From Bacillota bacterium (GTDB lineage: Bacteria; Bacillota; Clostridia; Lachnospirales; Lachnospiraceae), in assembly GCA_023663285.1 (NCBI GenBank), contig JAMPHT010000003.1:36500-100499 (forward strand): 64,000 nucleotides of DNA, written 5' to 3'. The notes beneath the pieces are model-generated. The model ran no database searches and was not told where the DNA came from. It saw only the letters and a program-made list of their open reading frames with translations. A program made the position numbers and the translations under genes. This document shows, in pieces, positions 31,902 to 40,908 of this stretch. How positions within the stretch are numbered: the stretch's first letter is position 1; each line of letters begins with the position of its first letter.

Positions 31902-33578
31902 TCAGGATATCTCCATAATGATCGGCAGGATCATGGGGCGGCGCTTCGTCTTTTTCCAGACATAATCGCTGAGCGCGTCCTTGGTGGTGTTCTTCAGCTT
32001 GCCCCAGTCGGTGATCCCTCTGTCAAGACACCTCTGCAGCGCCTCATTCACCGTCTGCCTCGCCTCTTCGATCAGCTCGTCGGACTCCTTCACATAGACA
32101 AAGCCCCTGGACACGATATCCGGCCCTGCCACCAGCTGTCCGTTATATTTATCCAGGCTCATGACAACTATCATAATGCCGTCCTCCGCCAGATGCTGGC
32201 GATCCCGCAGTACCACGTTCCCCACGTCGCCCACGCCAAGTCCGTCCACCAGGATCGCTCCCGTGGGAACCTTGCCGGATATGGTGGCGCTGTTTTCGTC
32301 CAGCTCCAGCACGTCTCCGGAAGAAAGGATGAAGATATTTTCCTTGTCAATGCCAAGGCTCTGGGCAATCTTTGCCTGGGCCTTCAGATGCTTGTACTCG
32401 CCGTGTACGGGGATCGCGTACTTGGGCTGCACCAGCGTATAGATCAGCTTGATCTCCTCCTGGCAGGCATGGCCTGACACATGGGCGTCCTGGAATATCA
32501 CGTCCGCGCCCTTGCGCAGCAGCTCATTGATGACCCTGGTGACCGACTTTTCGTTTCCGGGAATGGGGTTGGAAGAAAAGATGACCGTGTCCCCCGCCCC
32601 TATGGTGATCTTGCGGTGCATATTGCTGGCCATACGGCTCAGCGCAGCCATGCTTTCCCCCTGGCTGCCGGTGGTGATGATGACCTGCTGCTCGTCAGGG
32701 TAATTCTTCAGCTGGTCTATATCGATCAATGTGTTGTCCGGTATTTTGATGCACTCCAGATTTCTGGCAGTCTCGATGATGCTGACCATGCTGCGCCCTT
32801 CCACGCAGACCTTTTTGCCGAATTTATACGCGGTATTGATGATCTGCTGCACACGGTCCACGTTGGACGCAAAGGTTGCAACAAAGATCCTGGTATTCCT
32901 GTGTTCCTCGAACAGACTGTCAAAGGTCTTACCCACCGTCTTTTCCGAGGGGGTAAAGCCGGGACGCTCCGCATTTGTGGAATCGCACATCAGCGCCAGC
33001 ACGCCCTTCTTGCCCAGCTCCGCAAAGCGCTGCAGATCTATGGCGTCTCCGAACACCGGCGTATAATCTACTTTAAAATCCCCTGTGTGTACCACCACGC
33101 CTGCGGGCGAATAGATCGCCAGCGCCGCCGCGTCAACGATACTGTGGTTGGTCCGGATGAATTCCACCCGGAACTTTCCCAGATTGATGGACTGGCCGAA
33201 CTTTACCACCTTACGCTTGGTGCCCTTCATGAGATTGTGTTCCCGAAGCTTGTTCTCGATGATGCCCATGGTAAGCCTGGTAGCATAAATAGGAATGTTC
33301 ACATCCCGAAGCACATAGGGCAGCGCCCCGATATGATCCTCGTGTCCATGGGTAATGACAAAGCCCTTCACTCTGTCCAGATTGTCCTTCAGATAGGTCA
33401 CATCCGGTATCACAAGGTCGATCCCCAGCATATCGTCCGCCGGAAAAGACAAGCCGCAGTCCACCACAACAATACTGTCCTCATACTCAAAGGCAGTAAT
33501 GTTCAGGCCAATTTGCTCCAAGCCGCCCAAAGGGATCACCTTCAGCCTGGACGCATTGTTATTCTCTTTTTTCTTCAA
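31902..33578 (-). CDS. rnj: ribonuclease J
   Basis: A metallo-beta-lactamase/beta-CASP ribonuclease of 558 residues. The start is taken as TTG 33578, with GGAGG nine bases before it; the GTG at 33620 would place that ribosome site inside the gene. The metal motif HGHEDH is at 77-82 (THGHEDHIGALP), and later motifs include VHTGDFKVDYTP, DSTNAERPGFTPSE, and the beta-CASP C motif PVHGEYKHLKAQAKIA. It processes and degrades RNA with both endo- and 5'-exonuclease activity in Bacillota lacking RNase E. No second rnj copy is visible in the window. Confidence 0.95.
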   Translation of the reverse strand: MKKKENNNASRLKVIPLGGLEQIGLNITAFEYEDSIVVVDCGLSFPADDMLGIDLVIPDVTYLKDNLDRVKGFVITHGHEDHIGALPYVLRDVNIPIYATRLTMGIIENKLREHNLMKGTKRKVVKFGQSINLGKFRVEFIRTNHSIVDAAALAIYSPAGVVVHTGDFKVDYTPVFGDAIDLQRFAELGKKGVLALMCDSTNAERPGFTPSEKTVGKTFDSLFEEHRNTRIFVATFASNVDRVQQIINTAYKFGKKVCVEGRSMVSIIETARNLECIKIPDNTLIDIDQLKNYPDEQQVIITTGSQGESMAALSRMASNMHRKITIGAGDTVIFSSNPIPGNEKSVTRVINELLRKGADVIFQDAHVSGHACQEEIKLIYTLVQPKYAIPVHGEYKHLKAQAKIAQSLGIDKENIFILSSGDVLELDENSATISGKVPTGAILVDGLGVGDVGNVVLRDRQHLAEDGIMIVVMSLDKYNGQLVAGPDIVSRGFVYVKESDELIEEARQTVNEALQRCLDRGITDWGKLKNTTKDALSDYVWKKTKRRPMILPIIMEIS

Positions 33579-33682
33579 ATCAAATCTCCTCCAATTTATT
33601 TTTATACTTTTAACAGCCACAGGTCCCGACTCCGAGAGCCGGGCTCGTCCCCTTTCAATGGCTGATTCATAACAGCTATGTT

Positions 33683-33946
33683 TTACAACAATTGTATGTC
33701 GTCCATCATGTTCTGAAACACTCCCGCCACGGCGGAAAGCTCCTCATCGTCAGAGACGACGGCAAAGACGCTCTCCTCCTCCCCGTCGCCGGACATATCC
33801 TTCAGTATCAGCGCATCTCCGTCGCCTTCCTCCACGTCGGTGACGAGAATATAATTCACTCCGCCAATCCTGGTCTGCTCCAAAACATAAAATTCAACGG
33901 GCTCCGCCCCGTCCTCACGAAACGTGATTTTTTCCAGCTTTGCCAT
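33683..33946 (-). CDS. DUF1292 family protein (YrzB-like)
   Basis: About 87 residues, starting at ATG 33946 just after the ruvX stop (GGAG overlapping that stop). It is acidic, with the DUF1292 pattern FYVLEQTRIGGVNYILVTDV and a C-terminal EESVFAVVSDDEELSAVAG. Function is unknown, but the gene follows ruvX in many Bacillota, as here. Confidence 0.88.
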   Translation of the reverse strand: MAKLEKITFREDGAEPVEFYVLEQTRIGGVNYILVTDVEEGDGDALILKDMSGDGEEESVFAVVSDDEELSAVAGVFQNMMDDIQLL

Positions 33947-33948
33947 AC

Positions 33949-34374
33949 TCACTCCATACTGCGTCTGTCAAGATAGCCCTGTAATATCAGAGCCGCAGCA
34001 ATCTTATCAACATACTGCTTTCTGTTCTCTCTGCGGACGCCGGATTCCATCATGATCCTGTCCGCCTCGACCGTGGTCAGCCGCTCGTCCCACATATGCA
34101 CGGGAAGTCCGGTCCTGCGCTCCAGCTTTTCCTTAAATTCCAGCGTCAGCTCCGCGCGCACACCCTCGGTCGCATTCATGTTCTTCGGCAGCCCAAGGAC
34201 GATCTCCTCCACCTCGTATTCCCCGATCAGCTCCTCTATACGGGCAAGGGTCTGCCTCAACTTGTTCTCTTCCTTCCGCCGGATGATCTCCACGCCTTGA
34301 GCCGTCAGAAGCAGGCTGTCGCTGACCGCCACGCCTACCGTCTTTGAGCCGAAATCAAGCCCCATTATACGCAT
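33949..34374 (-). CDS. ruvX: Holliday junction resolvase-like protein RuvX/YqgF
   Basis: A 141-residue RNase H-fold protein. The N-terminal [16 protein letters not shown] carries the first acidic catalytic residue, [12 protein letters not shown] the middle motif, and [12 protein letters not shown] with EADRIM the later acidic residues. Family members are linked to 16S rRNA 5' maturation and possibly recombination. It lies between ireB and the DUF1292 gene, the conserved yrzL-yrrK-yrzB order. GGAGG precedes the start by five bases. Confidence 0.94.
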   Translation of the reverse strand: MRIMGLDFGSKTVGVAVSDSLLLTAQGVEIIRRKEENKLRQTLARIEELIGEYEVEEIVLGLPKNMNATEGVRAELTLEFKEKLERRTGLPVHMWDERLTTVEADRIMMESGVRRENRKQYVDKIAAALILQGYLDRRSME

Positions 34375-34414
34375 AATCGCCTCCGCCTCTGACCCTCACG
34401 GCCATTTACGCCCG

Positions 34415-34690
34415 TCACTGCCAGTTCTTTGTGCGGATATACTCCGTCAGCAGCTCCTCCACAAGCTCGTCCCGCTCCACCTTCATGATCAGGCTGCGGG
34501 CATTCCTGTGGCTGGTAATGTAGGTGGGGTCGCCGCTCATGATATAACCCACGATCTGGTTCACCGGGTTATACCCCTTTTCCGTCAGTGCTTCATATAC
34601 AGTTGCAAGCACCAGCTTTGCACCGGTCTCAGGCTCTGTCTCAACCTTGAAGTATTGTGTATTCCCTAAGTCCTGCATCTTCATCCTCAT
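34415..34690 (-). CDS. ireB: IreB family regulatory phosphoprotein
   Basis: A 91-residue protein of the IreB/YrzL family: [20 protein letters not shown], then [20 protein letters not shown] and [17 protein letters not shown]. In Enterococcus IreB is phosphorylated by the Ser/Thr kinase IreK and affects cephalosporin resistance. It starts the ireB-ruvX-DUF1292 set. One of three nearby ATG codons (34690, 34684, 34678) is the start. Confidence 0.92.
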   Translation of the reverse strand: MRMKMQDLGNTQYFKVETEPETGAKLVLATVYEALTEKGYNPVNQIVGYIMSGDPTYITSHRNARSLIMKVERDELVEELLTEYIRTKNWQ

Positions 34691-34766
34691 TTCTTCGGCA
34701 CATTCCGTTTAAGCTCCCAGTTATATATACTATAACTCATTTATTTACAAATATCAAGTCTTGGGG

Positions 34767-36095
34767 CTAACTCATCATGACCTCTTCCGTCAGAAAGCCC
34801 CGCACCTTTACCCTGACTATGGTGTTGGCAGGGGGCGCCTGCGCCGCTCTCACCGCGACCCTGACGTAATCCTTCGTGTGGCCGATCCGCCAAAGCTCAC
34901 CTCCTATTTCCGCCGTGTCCTCCAGAAGCACTTCTGCTTCCCGGTCTATGTATGCGCTCCGAAAACTCCCGGACTGTCTTTTTTCCATGGCGAACAGCTC
35001 ATTGCTCCGCCGCCGTTTTATGTCCTCCGGGACCTGTCCCGGCATATCTGCCGCCGGCGTTCCCTTTCGCCTGGAATACTTGAAAATGTGCATTTCATAA
35101 AAGCACACCTTTTCCAGAAATCTCTTCGTCTGTTCAAATTCCTCCTCCGTCTCGCCGGGAAATCCCACAATAATGTCCGTGGTGATCGCAGGATGCTCAA
35201 AGGCGCTGCGGAGATGCTCCACACTGGTATAGTATTCCCCTGTGGTGTAATGTCTATTCATACGCCTTAAGGTCGCGTCGCAGCCGCTCTGCAGGGACAG
35301 GTGAAAGTGGGGGCAGAGCTTTGGCAGCGCCGCCAGACGCCTTGCCGCATCCGCCGTCACCACCCTGGGCTCCAGAGAGCTTAGGCGAAGCCGTTCAATG
35401 CCGGGCACAGTATGTATTTCCTCCACCAGCTCTATCAGTCTGCTGCCGCCGTCGTATCCCTTATTGTCAAAGTCGATCCCATAGGAGCTGATATGGATCC
35501 CTGTCAGCACGATCTCTTTATATCCGGCTTCCGTCAGCGCCCGCACCTCCGTCAGGATATCCTCCGCCCGACGGCTCCGCACCCGCCCCCTGGCATAGGG
35601 AATGGCACAATAGGAGCAAAACTGGTTACAGCCGTCCTGCACCTTGATATACACCCGCGTGTGCTCCGCCGTCTGCCGCAGCTGCAGCTCCTCATACTCC
35701 GTCTCGCTGCCGATGTCGGGTATCGTGGTCCCCCTCAGGGTCTTGTCCCTCTGCCGAAAATATTCCTCCAGTATTTCCCCGATCTCTCCCTTGCGGTTAT
35801 TGCCTATGCAGAGGTCAACGCACTCATCCTTTTCCAGGTCGGCTCTCCCTGTCTGGACATAGCATCCCACCGCCACCACCACCGCTTCCGGATTCAACTG
35901 CTTCGCCCGGTGCAGCATCTGGCGGCTCTTCCTGTCCGCAATATTTGTGACCGTACAGGTATTCACGATATAAACATCCGCTTTGCTGTCAAAGGGCACG
36001 ATCCTGTATCCCTTTTCCTGAAGCCTTTGCTGCATAACCTCTGCCTCATAGGAATTTACCTTACAGCCAAGGTTATGTAACGCTATATTTTTCAT
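34767..36095 (-). CDS. mtaB: tRNA t6A37 methylthiotransferase MtaB
   Basis: A radical-SAM enzyme of 442 residues from ATG 36095 (GAGAGGG upstream); the long frame to 36257 is not coding. The N-terminal UPF0004 domain has cluster cysteines C11, C47 and C78. The radical-SAM motif C156-x3-C160-x2-C163 is in QDGCNQFCSYCAIPYARG, and a C-terminal TRAM-like region ends the protein. It adds a methylthio group to t6A37 in ANN-decoding tRNAs. HNLGCKVN and NTCTVTN distinguish MtaB from MiaB and RimO. Divergent from the HPr-like gene. Confidence 0.93.
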   Translation of the reverse strand: MKNIALHNLGCKVNSYEAEVMQQRLQEKGYRIVPFDSKADVYIVNTCTVTNIADRKSRQMLHRAKQLNPEAVVVAVGCYVQTGRADLEKDECVDLCIGNNRKGEIGEILEEYFRQRDKTLRGTTIPDIGSETEYEELQLRQTAEHTRVYIKVQDGCNQFCSYCAIPYARGRVRSRRAEDILTEVRALTEAGYKEIVLTGIHISSYGIDFDNKGYDGGSRLIELVEEIHTVPGIERLRLSSLEPRVVTADAARRLAALPKLCPHFHLSLQSGCDATLRRMNRHYTTGEYYTSVEHLRSAFEHPAITTDIIVGFPGETEEEFEQTKRFLEKVCFYEMHIFKYSRRKGTPAADMPGQVPEDIKRRRSNELFAMEKRQSGSFRSAYIDREAEVLLEDTAEIGGELWRIGHTKDYVRVAVRAAQAPPANTIVRVKVRGFLTEEVMMS

Positions 36096-36126
36096 AGGGA
36101 CCCTCTCTTTTTGTATTGTTTTCTCC

Positions 36127-36155
36127 TTGACTTTTACTGTCTTTGCCCTTAATAT
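36127..36155 (+). promoter_or_regulatory. sigma-A promoter of the HPr-like gene
   Basis: TTGACT (36127-36132) and TAATAT (36150-36155) are 17 bases apart. The gene begins at 36193 after AAGGAGG. Confidence 0.75.
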
Positions 36156-36192
36156 GTAGTCAGACGACAGACATAGCAAGGAGGTAAAATAA

Positions 36193-36423
36193 ATGAAAAC
36201 AGTACAGATCTCTCTGAATTCCATTGACAAGGTAAAGGCCTTTGTGAATGATATCACCAGATTTGATTATGATTTCGACCTGGTTTCCGGCAGATATGTG
36301 ATCGACGCAAAATCCATTATGGGTATCTTCAGCCTGGATCTTTCCAAGCCCATCGATCTGAATATCCATGCGGAGGACGGAGCCGAAGAGGTTCTTGCCA
36401 CACTGCAGCCTTACCTTGTATGA
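36193..36423 (+). CDS. HPr-like protein lacking the active-site histidine
   Basis: A 76-residue protein with the HPr fold pattern: an early strand-helix (NSIDKVKAFVNDITRF) and the conserved DAKSIMGIFSLDLSKPIDL, which contains the equivalent of the regulatory Ser46 region. The usual His15 in a GLHARPA loop is replaced here by NSIDKVK, so it cannot carry phosphate from enzyme I. A Crh-like signalling or catabolite-repression role is possible. It is monocistronic, with its own promoter and terminator. Confidence 0.82.
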   Translation: MKTVQISLNSIDKVKAFVNDITRFDYDFDLVSGRYVIDAKSIMGIFSLDLSKPIDLNIHAEDGAEEVLATLQPYLV

Positions 36424-36458
36424 TTGCTGCAGAAAGCATAAACACTGATTTGATGGGA

Positions 36459-36501
36459 GAAAGCTCCAAAGGACGCCCGCCGTCCGGGAGCTTTCTTTTT
36501 A
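36459..36501 (+). terminator. intrinsic terminator of the HPr-like gene
   Basis: Stem GAAAGCTCC (36459-36467) with GGAGCTTTC (36487-36495) followed by six T. Confidence 0.88.
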
Positions 36502-36561
36502 TGCGGGATCACTGCCCGCTGCCCAAGCTCTATTGTGCGATTCCGCACAGGCTGCGCCGCC

Positions 36562-37740
36562 TTATTGCACAATGATCAGCTCCTCTGTCTCCAGTGCAGT
36601 CTCTACCATTTCGTCAATTTTCTCCTCCAGATTCCTCTCATGCCGCCGGATGATATTCACGTTGGGTTTAGTCACGGGATGCTTTGCCACAAAGATAGTG
36701 CAGCAATCCTCATAGGGCTGGATGGAGGTCTCAAAGGTCCCTATCTTTTTAGCCACCGCCACGATCTCTTCCTTATCGAAGCCGATAAGGGGGCGGTAGA
36801 CAGGAAGCTCACAGACCTCATTGGTGGCAATGAGGGAGGTCATGGTCTGGGACGCCACCTGCCCGATGCTCTCCCCGGTGATCAGCCCCAGGCATTCCGT
36901 CTCCTTTGCGATATGCTCCGCTATCCGCATCATATAACGGCGCATAATGATGGTCAGCTCCTCATGAGGACATTTATCATGAATATACAACTGTATATCC
37001 GTAAAGTTGATGACATGAAGGTAAATGGGCCCCGTGTATTTGGACACAAGCCGGGCCAGATCCTCCACCTTCTGCTTTGCGCGCTCGCTGGTATAGGGCG
37101 GCGCATGGAAATAGACCGCATCGATCTTTACGCCCCGCTTTGCGATCATATAGCCCGCCACCGGAGAATCGATCCCCCCCGAAAGCAGCAGCATAGCCTT
37201 TCCGCCTGTTCCCACAGGCATTCCGCCGGGTCCCGGAATGATCTCGGAATAGATATAGATTTTTTCCCGGATCTCCACATTCAGCAGGATCTCCGGCTCA
37301 TGAACATCCACGGTCAGCTCCGGAAAGGCATTCAGCAGTACCTCCCCCAGATCCGCATTGACCTCCATGGACTCCATGGGATAATTTTTGCGGGCCCGCC
37401 TGCAATGCACCTTAAATGTCTTATGCCTGTCAGGGTAAACATCCCTCACATACTGCACCACTGTTTCGCACAGCTTCTCAAAGCCCTCATCCTCCACATA
37501 GATCATGGGACAGATCCCCACGATCCCGAACACGTGCTGAAGCTGCTCTATGGTATCTTCATAGTCAAATTCGCCATCCGCCTCCACATAGATCCTGCCC
37601 TGGCTCTTTGTGATCAGGAATTTCCCCTCGCACTTTTTCAGCGCGAATTTGATCTGATGGATCAGCGCGTCCTCAAACAAATGACGGTTCTTCCCTTTGA
37701 TGGCGATCTCTGCGTATTTTATTAAAAATGCTGTAAACAT
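36562..37740 (-). CDS. thiI: tRNA 4-thiouridine synthase ThiI
   Basis: A 392-residue enzyme: ferredoxin-like plus THUMP domains in the first ~165 residues, then a PP-loop pyrophosphatase domain with LLSGGIDSPVAGY (motif at 187-193). It adenylates and thiolates U8 of tRNA. The C-terminal rhodanese domain of Escherichia coli ThiI is absent, as in Bacillus, where a dedicated cysteine desulfurase passes sulfur directly. That partner is the preceding gene here, 53 bases upstream. GGGGAGG precedes the start. Confidence 0.95.
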   Translation of the reverse strand: MFTAFLIKYAEIAIKGKNRHLFEDALIHQIKFALKKCEGKFLITKSQGRIYVEADGEFDYEDTIEQLQHVFGIVGICPMIYVEDEGFEKLCETVVQYVRDVYPDRHKTFKVHCRRARKNYPMESMEVNADLGEVLLNAFPELTVDVHEPEILLNVEIREKIYIYSEIIPGPGGMPVGTGGKAMLLLSGGIDSPVAGYMIAKRGVKIDAVYFHAPPYTSERAKQKVEDLARLVSKYTGPIYLHVINFTDIQLYIHDKCPHEELTIIMRRYMMRIAEHIAKETECLGLITGESIGQVASQTMTSLIATNEVCELPVYRPLIGFDKEEIVAVAKKIGTFETSIQPYEDCCTIFVAKHPVTKPNVNIIRRHERNLEEKIDEMVETALETEELIIVQ

Positions 37741-37793
37741 AAGTTCCTCCCCATCGTAAAGCGCCTCCTGGCGAGCCTTCCCGCCTGCGTCCT

Positions 37794-38963
37794 TCAGTGA
37801 CGTGTATATCTGCGCAGCATAGGAATTTTATCATACATTTCCCGCAATGTATAGTCCAATTCTTCTTTTGTGGTATACACGGAAAAGCTGAAACGTATGG
37901 TGGATTCCAGCAGCGGCTTCTCCACGCCGATAGCTTTCAGCGTGGCGGAAGGCTGAGGCTTGCGGGCGGCACAGGCGCTGCCTGCGGAGACGTAGATGCC
38001 TTTGTCCTCCAGGGCATGGAGCAGCACCTCGCTGCGGACGCCGGGCACGGACACACTGACGATGTGGGGAGCAGTCCCCTCCCCGTCAGGCTTATCGGGA
38101 AGCAGCCCGTTGATGCGGACTCCCTCTATCCTCCTGACATTTTCCATAAAATACTTTTTATGTCGGTACAGATTGTTCATATCACTGTCGTAATGAGCGT
38201 AAAGAAGCTCCGCCGCCCTTGCCATTCCCGCGGCTCCGGGTACATTGTCGGTGCCGGAGCGGAGGTTCATCTGCTGACCGCCGCCGTAAATAATGGGCTG
38301 AAGCTTCACCCGCTCCCCCACATACAAAAGCCCGATCCCTTTAGGGCCGTGGATCTTGTGGCCGCTGGCGGACATCAGATCGATCCCCATTCTCTTAGGG
38401 TAAAGCCTTGCCTTTCCAAAGCCCTGCACCGCATCCACATGAAACAGGGTGTAGGGGTTCAGCTGTTTGATCATTGCCCCCGCCAACTCTATGGGCTGTA
38501 TGGAGCCGATCTCATTGTTGATATACATGATGGAAACCAGTATAGTGTCAGGCGTCATCGCCCTTTTTAAGTCCTCCAGGCAGATCTGGCCCCAGGCATT
38601 CACCGGCAGATAGGTCACCCGAAATCCCACCGACTCCAGATAGGCGCAGGTTTTCAGCACCGCGGGATGTTCTATCTGCGTGGTAATGATATGCTTTCCT
38701 CTCCGGCTGTTTGCAAAGGCGCAGCCTGTCAGCGCCATATTGTCCGATTCCGTTCCCCCGGAAGTAAAAAAGATCTCTTTCTCGTTTACTTTCAGTATTT
38801 TTGCCAGAGTCTCTTTTGCATGGCGAAGATAGTTCTCCGCCTGCATACCCTTTATATGAAGGCTGGAAGGATTCCCGTAATCCTCGCACATTATTTTTGT
38901 CATCAGCTCCGCCACTTCAGGAAACACGCGGGTGGTGGCGGAATTGTCCAGATATACTTCCAT
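37794..38963 (-). CDS. cysteine desulfurase (NifS/IscS type, ThiI partner)
   Basis: A 389-residue PLP enzyme. The PLP lysine K203 is in SASGHKIHGPKG; EIFFTSGGTESDN and IEHPAVLKTC are classical, and the catalytic cysteine is in VSAGSACAARKPQPS (near 335). It removes sulfur from cysteine as a persulfide. Its direct position before thiI matches Bacillus nifZ-thiI, so its main job is probably tRNA thiolation rather than bulk Fe-S assembly. No iscU/sufU is nearby. AGGAG precedes the start. Confidence 0.94.
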   Translation of the reverse strand: MEVYLDNSATTRVFPEVAELMTKIMCEDYGNPSSLHIKGMQAENYLRHAKETLAKILKVNEKEIFFTSGGTESDNMALTGCAFANSRRGKHIITTQIEHPAVLKTCAYLESVGFRVTYLPVNAWGQICLEDLKRAMTPDTILVSIMYINNEIGSIQPIELAGAMIKQLNPYTLFHVDAVQGFGKARLYPKRMGIDLMSASGHKIHGPKGIGLLYVGERVKLQPIIYGGGQQMNLRSGTDNVPGAAGMARAAELLYAHYDSDMNNLYRHKKYFMENVRRIEGVRINGLLPDKPDGEGTAPHIVSVSVPGVRSEVLLHALEDKGIYVSAGSACAARKPQPSATLKAIGVEKPLLESTIRFSFSVYTTKEELDYTLREMYDKIPMLRRYTRH

Positions 38964-39021
38964 GTCATAGCTCCTGCTTTCTCTTATTTCTATTATATGC
39001 GCCGCCGAAGCTTTGGTACGT

Positions 39022-39768
39022 TTAGACCTCCATCACATAACCGATCCAGGCAAGCACAGTCATGCCCGCCGTCTCGGTGCGCAGGATCCTTCTGCCCAGC
39101 GTGACCGGCTGTATCCCCTTATCCGCCGCAAGCTGTATCTCCTGTTCTTCAAATCCGCCCTCCGGGCCGATGAATATGGCAACGCTCTGTCCTTTGATAA
39201 GCCCGCCTATGAGTTCACGGGTCTTTTCCATCCCCTCCGCCAGCTCATAGGGTATCAGTCTGACATCCATAGCCGCCGCCTGCTCCACCGCCTCCGGAAA
39301 GCTCATAACGTCTGAGACCTCCGGTATGGCTCCCCGCCTGCTCTGCTTTGCCGCAGCCTCCGCGATCCCCTGCCAACGTCTAACCTTCGCCGCCGCTTTC
39401 CCGCTCTCCAGCTTTACCACGCAGCGCCTCGCGGCCACAGGAATGATCCGGTAAACTCCCAGCTCCACTGCCTTCTGGACGATCAGCTCCATCTTGTCTG
39501 CCTTGGGCAGTCCCTGAAACAGATACACCTTCACAGGCAGCTCCGTATTTTCCTCCCTGATAAACCGCAGTTCACACAAGACCCTGTCCTCTTCAAGGGA
39601 AACGATACCGCACCGGTACTCCCTGCCGTCCAGGCCGTTGCTGACGCTGATCTCCTCCCCCGCTTTCATCCGCAGGACATTCTTTATGTGATTCACATCG
39701 GCGCCCAGGATAATGACACGCCTGTCATCTATGTTGATCTGATCCGGTTCCACAAAAAACTGATACAT
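39022..39768 (-). CDS. rsmE: 16S rRNA m3U1498 methyltransferase RsmE
   Basis: A 248-residue SPOUT methyltransferase. The N-terminal PUA-like part (INIDDRRVIILGADVNHIKN, VLRMKAGEEISVSNG) is followed by the SPOUT knot with IFIGPEGGFEEQEI and LGRRILRTETAGM. It methylates U1498 of 16S rRNA. It follows prmA by 21 bases, the usual pairing. Confidence 0.95.
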   Translation of the reverse strand: MYQFFVEPDQINIDDRRVIILGADVNHIKNVLRMKAGEEISVSNGLDGREYRCGIVSLEEDRVLCELRFIREENTELPVKVYLFQGLPKADKMELIVQKAVELGVYRIIPVAARRCVVKLESGKAAAKVRRWQGIAEAAAKQSRRGAIPEVSDVMSFPEAVEQAAAMDVRLIPYELAEGMEKTRELIGGLIKGQSVAIFIGPEGGFEEQEIQLAADKGIQPVTLGRRILRTETAGMTVLAWIGYVMEV

Positions 39769-39789
39769 TGTTGTTCCTTCCGCCCCGCG

Positions 39790-40776
39790 TCACTCCTTCT
39801 TTGCCGTGACAGACACCCACTCTCCCTGATAAGTCACCTCCAGCACCTTGAGGCCTGCAGCTTTTATGGCCTGCGTCACGACCGCCTCTTTGTCGCCTAT
39901 GATTCCGGAGGTGATATAGATCCCGCCGGGCTTCAGATGCTTTACCGCCACGGGGGTCAGAGGCACCAGAACATCCGCCAGGATATTTGCCGTCACAATG
40001 TCATAACAGCCGCGGCCCAGCCTTTCCTGTACCTCACTGTCCGTTATGATATTTCCTATCAGCATGGTGAAACGCTCCGGCGCAATACCGTTTGCCTGAC
40101 AGTTCTGCGCCACAGCCTCCAGGGCGCAGGTATCCAGATCTGTTCCTGCCGCGTGCCGTGCTCCGAACATCAATGCCAGAATGGAAAGAATACCGCTTCC
40201 CGTTCCCACATCCAGAAGCTCCGTCTCTTTTGTGACATATTTTTTCAGCTGCCGGATGCACAGCTGGGTGGTCTCGTGCATACCGGTGCCGAAAGCCGTT
40301 CCGGGATCGATATGAAGCACTGTCTTTCCACGATCCTCCTCCGCCACCTCTTCCCAGGAGGGAATCACAAGTATATCGTCAATATAAAACTGGTGAAAAT
40401 ACTGTTTCCAGTTGTTGATCCAGTCAATATCCTCCGTCTCATCCACCGTGACGGCGCCTTCTCCGATATCGCAGAACAGCCTCAACTCCTCCAGCTCCTG
40501 CTCCACAGCCTTCACCACAGATTCCACATCCCTGGTTTCTCCCTGCAATGCAAGGCTTCCATCCTCCTTCTTCTCCACGAAGAAGCTTAAGTACGCAATG
40601 CCGTCGTCTACAGGCCCCTCAGGGAGAATATCAACAAACATCTGCTCTTTCTCCAGGGCAGTCAGAGGCACCTTATCTTCGATCTGCGCTCCCTCCAGCC
40701 CAATATCATAAAGAGTACTGATGATGATGTCCTCCGCCTCTGTAATTGTCTTTATTCTGATTCTCACCCACTTCAT
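39790..40776 (-). CDS. prmA: ribosomal protein L11 methyltransferase PrmA
   Basis: A 328-residue protein. The N-terminal ferredoxin-like region binds L11, and the catalytic half has LHIDPGTAFGTGMHETTQLC, SAM motif I LLDVGTGSGILSI and DIVTANILADVL with the NIL signature. It trimethylates L11 lysines and its N terminus. Paired with rsmE. It starts 132 bases from the O-antigen-ligase gene, with a repeated hairpin element between. Confidence 0.95.
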   Translation of the reverse strand: MKWVRIRIKTITEAEDIIISTLYDIGLEGAQIEDKVPLTALEKEQMFVDILPEGPVDDGIAYLSFFVEKKEDGSLALQGETRDVESVVKAVEQELEELRLFCDIGEGAVTVDETEDIDWINNWKQYFHQFYIDDILVIPSWEEVAEEDRGKTVLHIDPGTAFGTGMHETTQLCIRQLKKYVTKETELLDVGTGSGILSILALMFGARHAAGTDLDTCALEAVAQNCQANGIAPERFTMLIGNIITDSEVQERLGRGCYDIVTANILADVLVPLTPVAVKHLKPGGIYITSGIIGDKEAVVTQAIKAAGLKVLEVTYQGEWVSVTAKKE

Positions 40777-40825
40777 ATTTATACCCCTTGCGTGCTTCAG
40801 TGTGTAGGCGCTTCCTTGCGCCGTA

Positions 40826-40905
40826 GAATTTCTTTGCGAAACAGCTAAGCCTGAAAATCAGGCTTTAGGCTGTGAGCGAAAATTGCCGAAGGCAGTTAGA
40901 AATTC
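40826..40905. repeat. intergenic hairpin element, copy 1
   Basis: Outer arms GAATTTCT (40826-40833) and AGAAATTC (40898-40905) are perfectly complementary. The inner core at 40839-40878 forms a second stem built on AGCCTG/CAGGCT flanked by ACAGC/GCTGT. The core is nearly identical to one at 55707-55744. The element lies three bases after the stop of the minus-strand O-antigen-ligase gene. Confidence 0.85.
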
Positions 40906-40908
40906 TTC

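Noticed and set aside
32481-33665. A 394-codon plus-strand open frame opposite the RNase J gene
   Set aside because: Composition is rich in His, Gln and Leu, typical of antisense frames, and RNase J motifs on the other strand are complete.
34767-36257. Longer start for mtaB at 36257
   Set aside because: It would overlap the divergent HPr-like gene and its promoter, while ATG 36095 gives the canonical MtaB N terminus.
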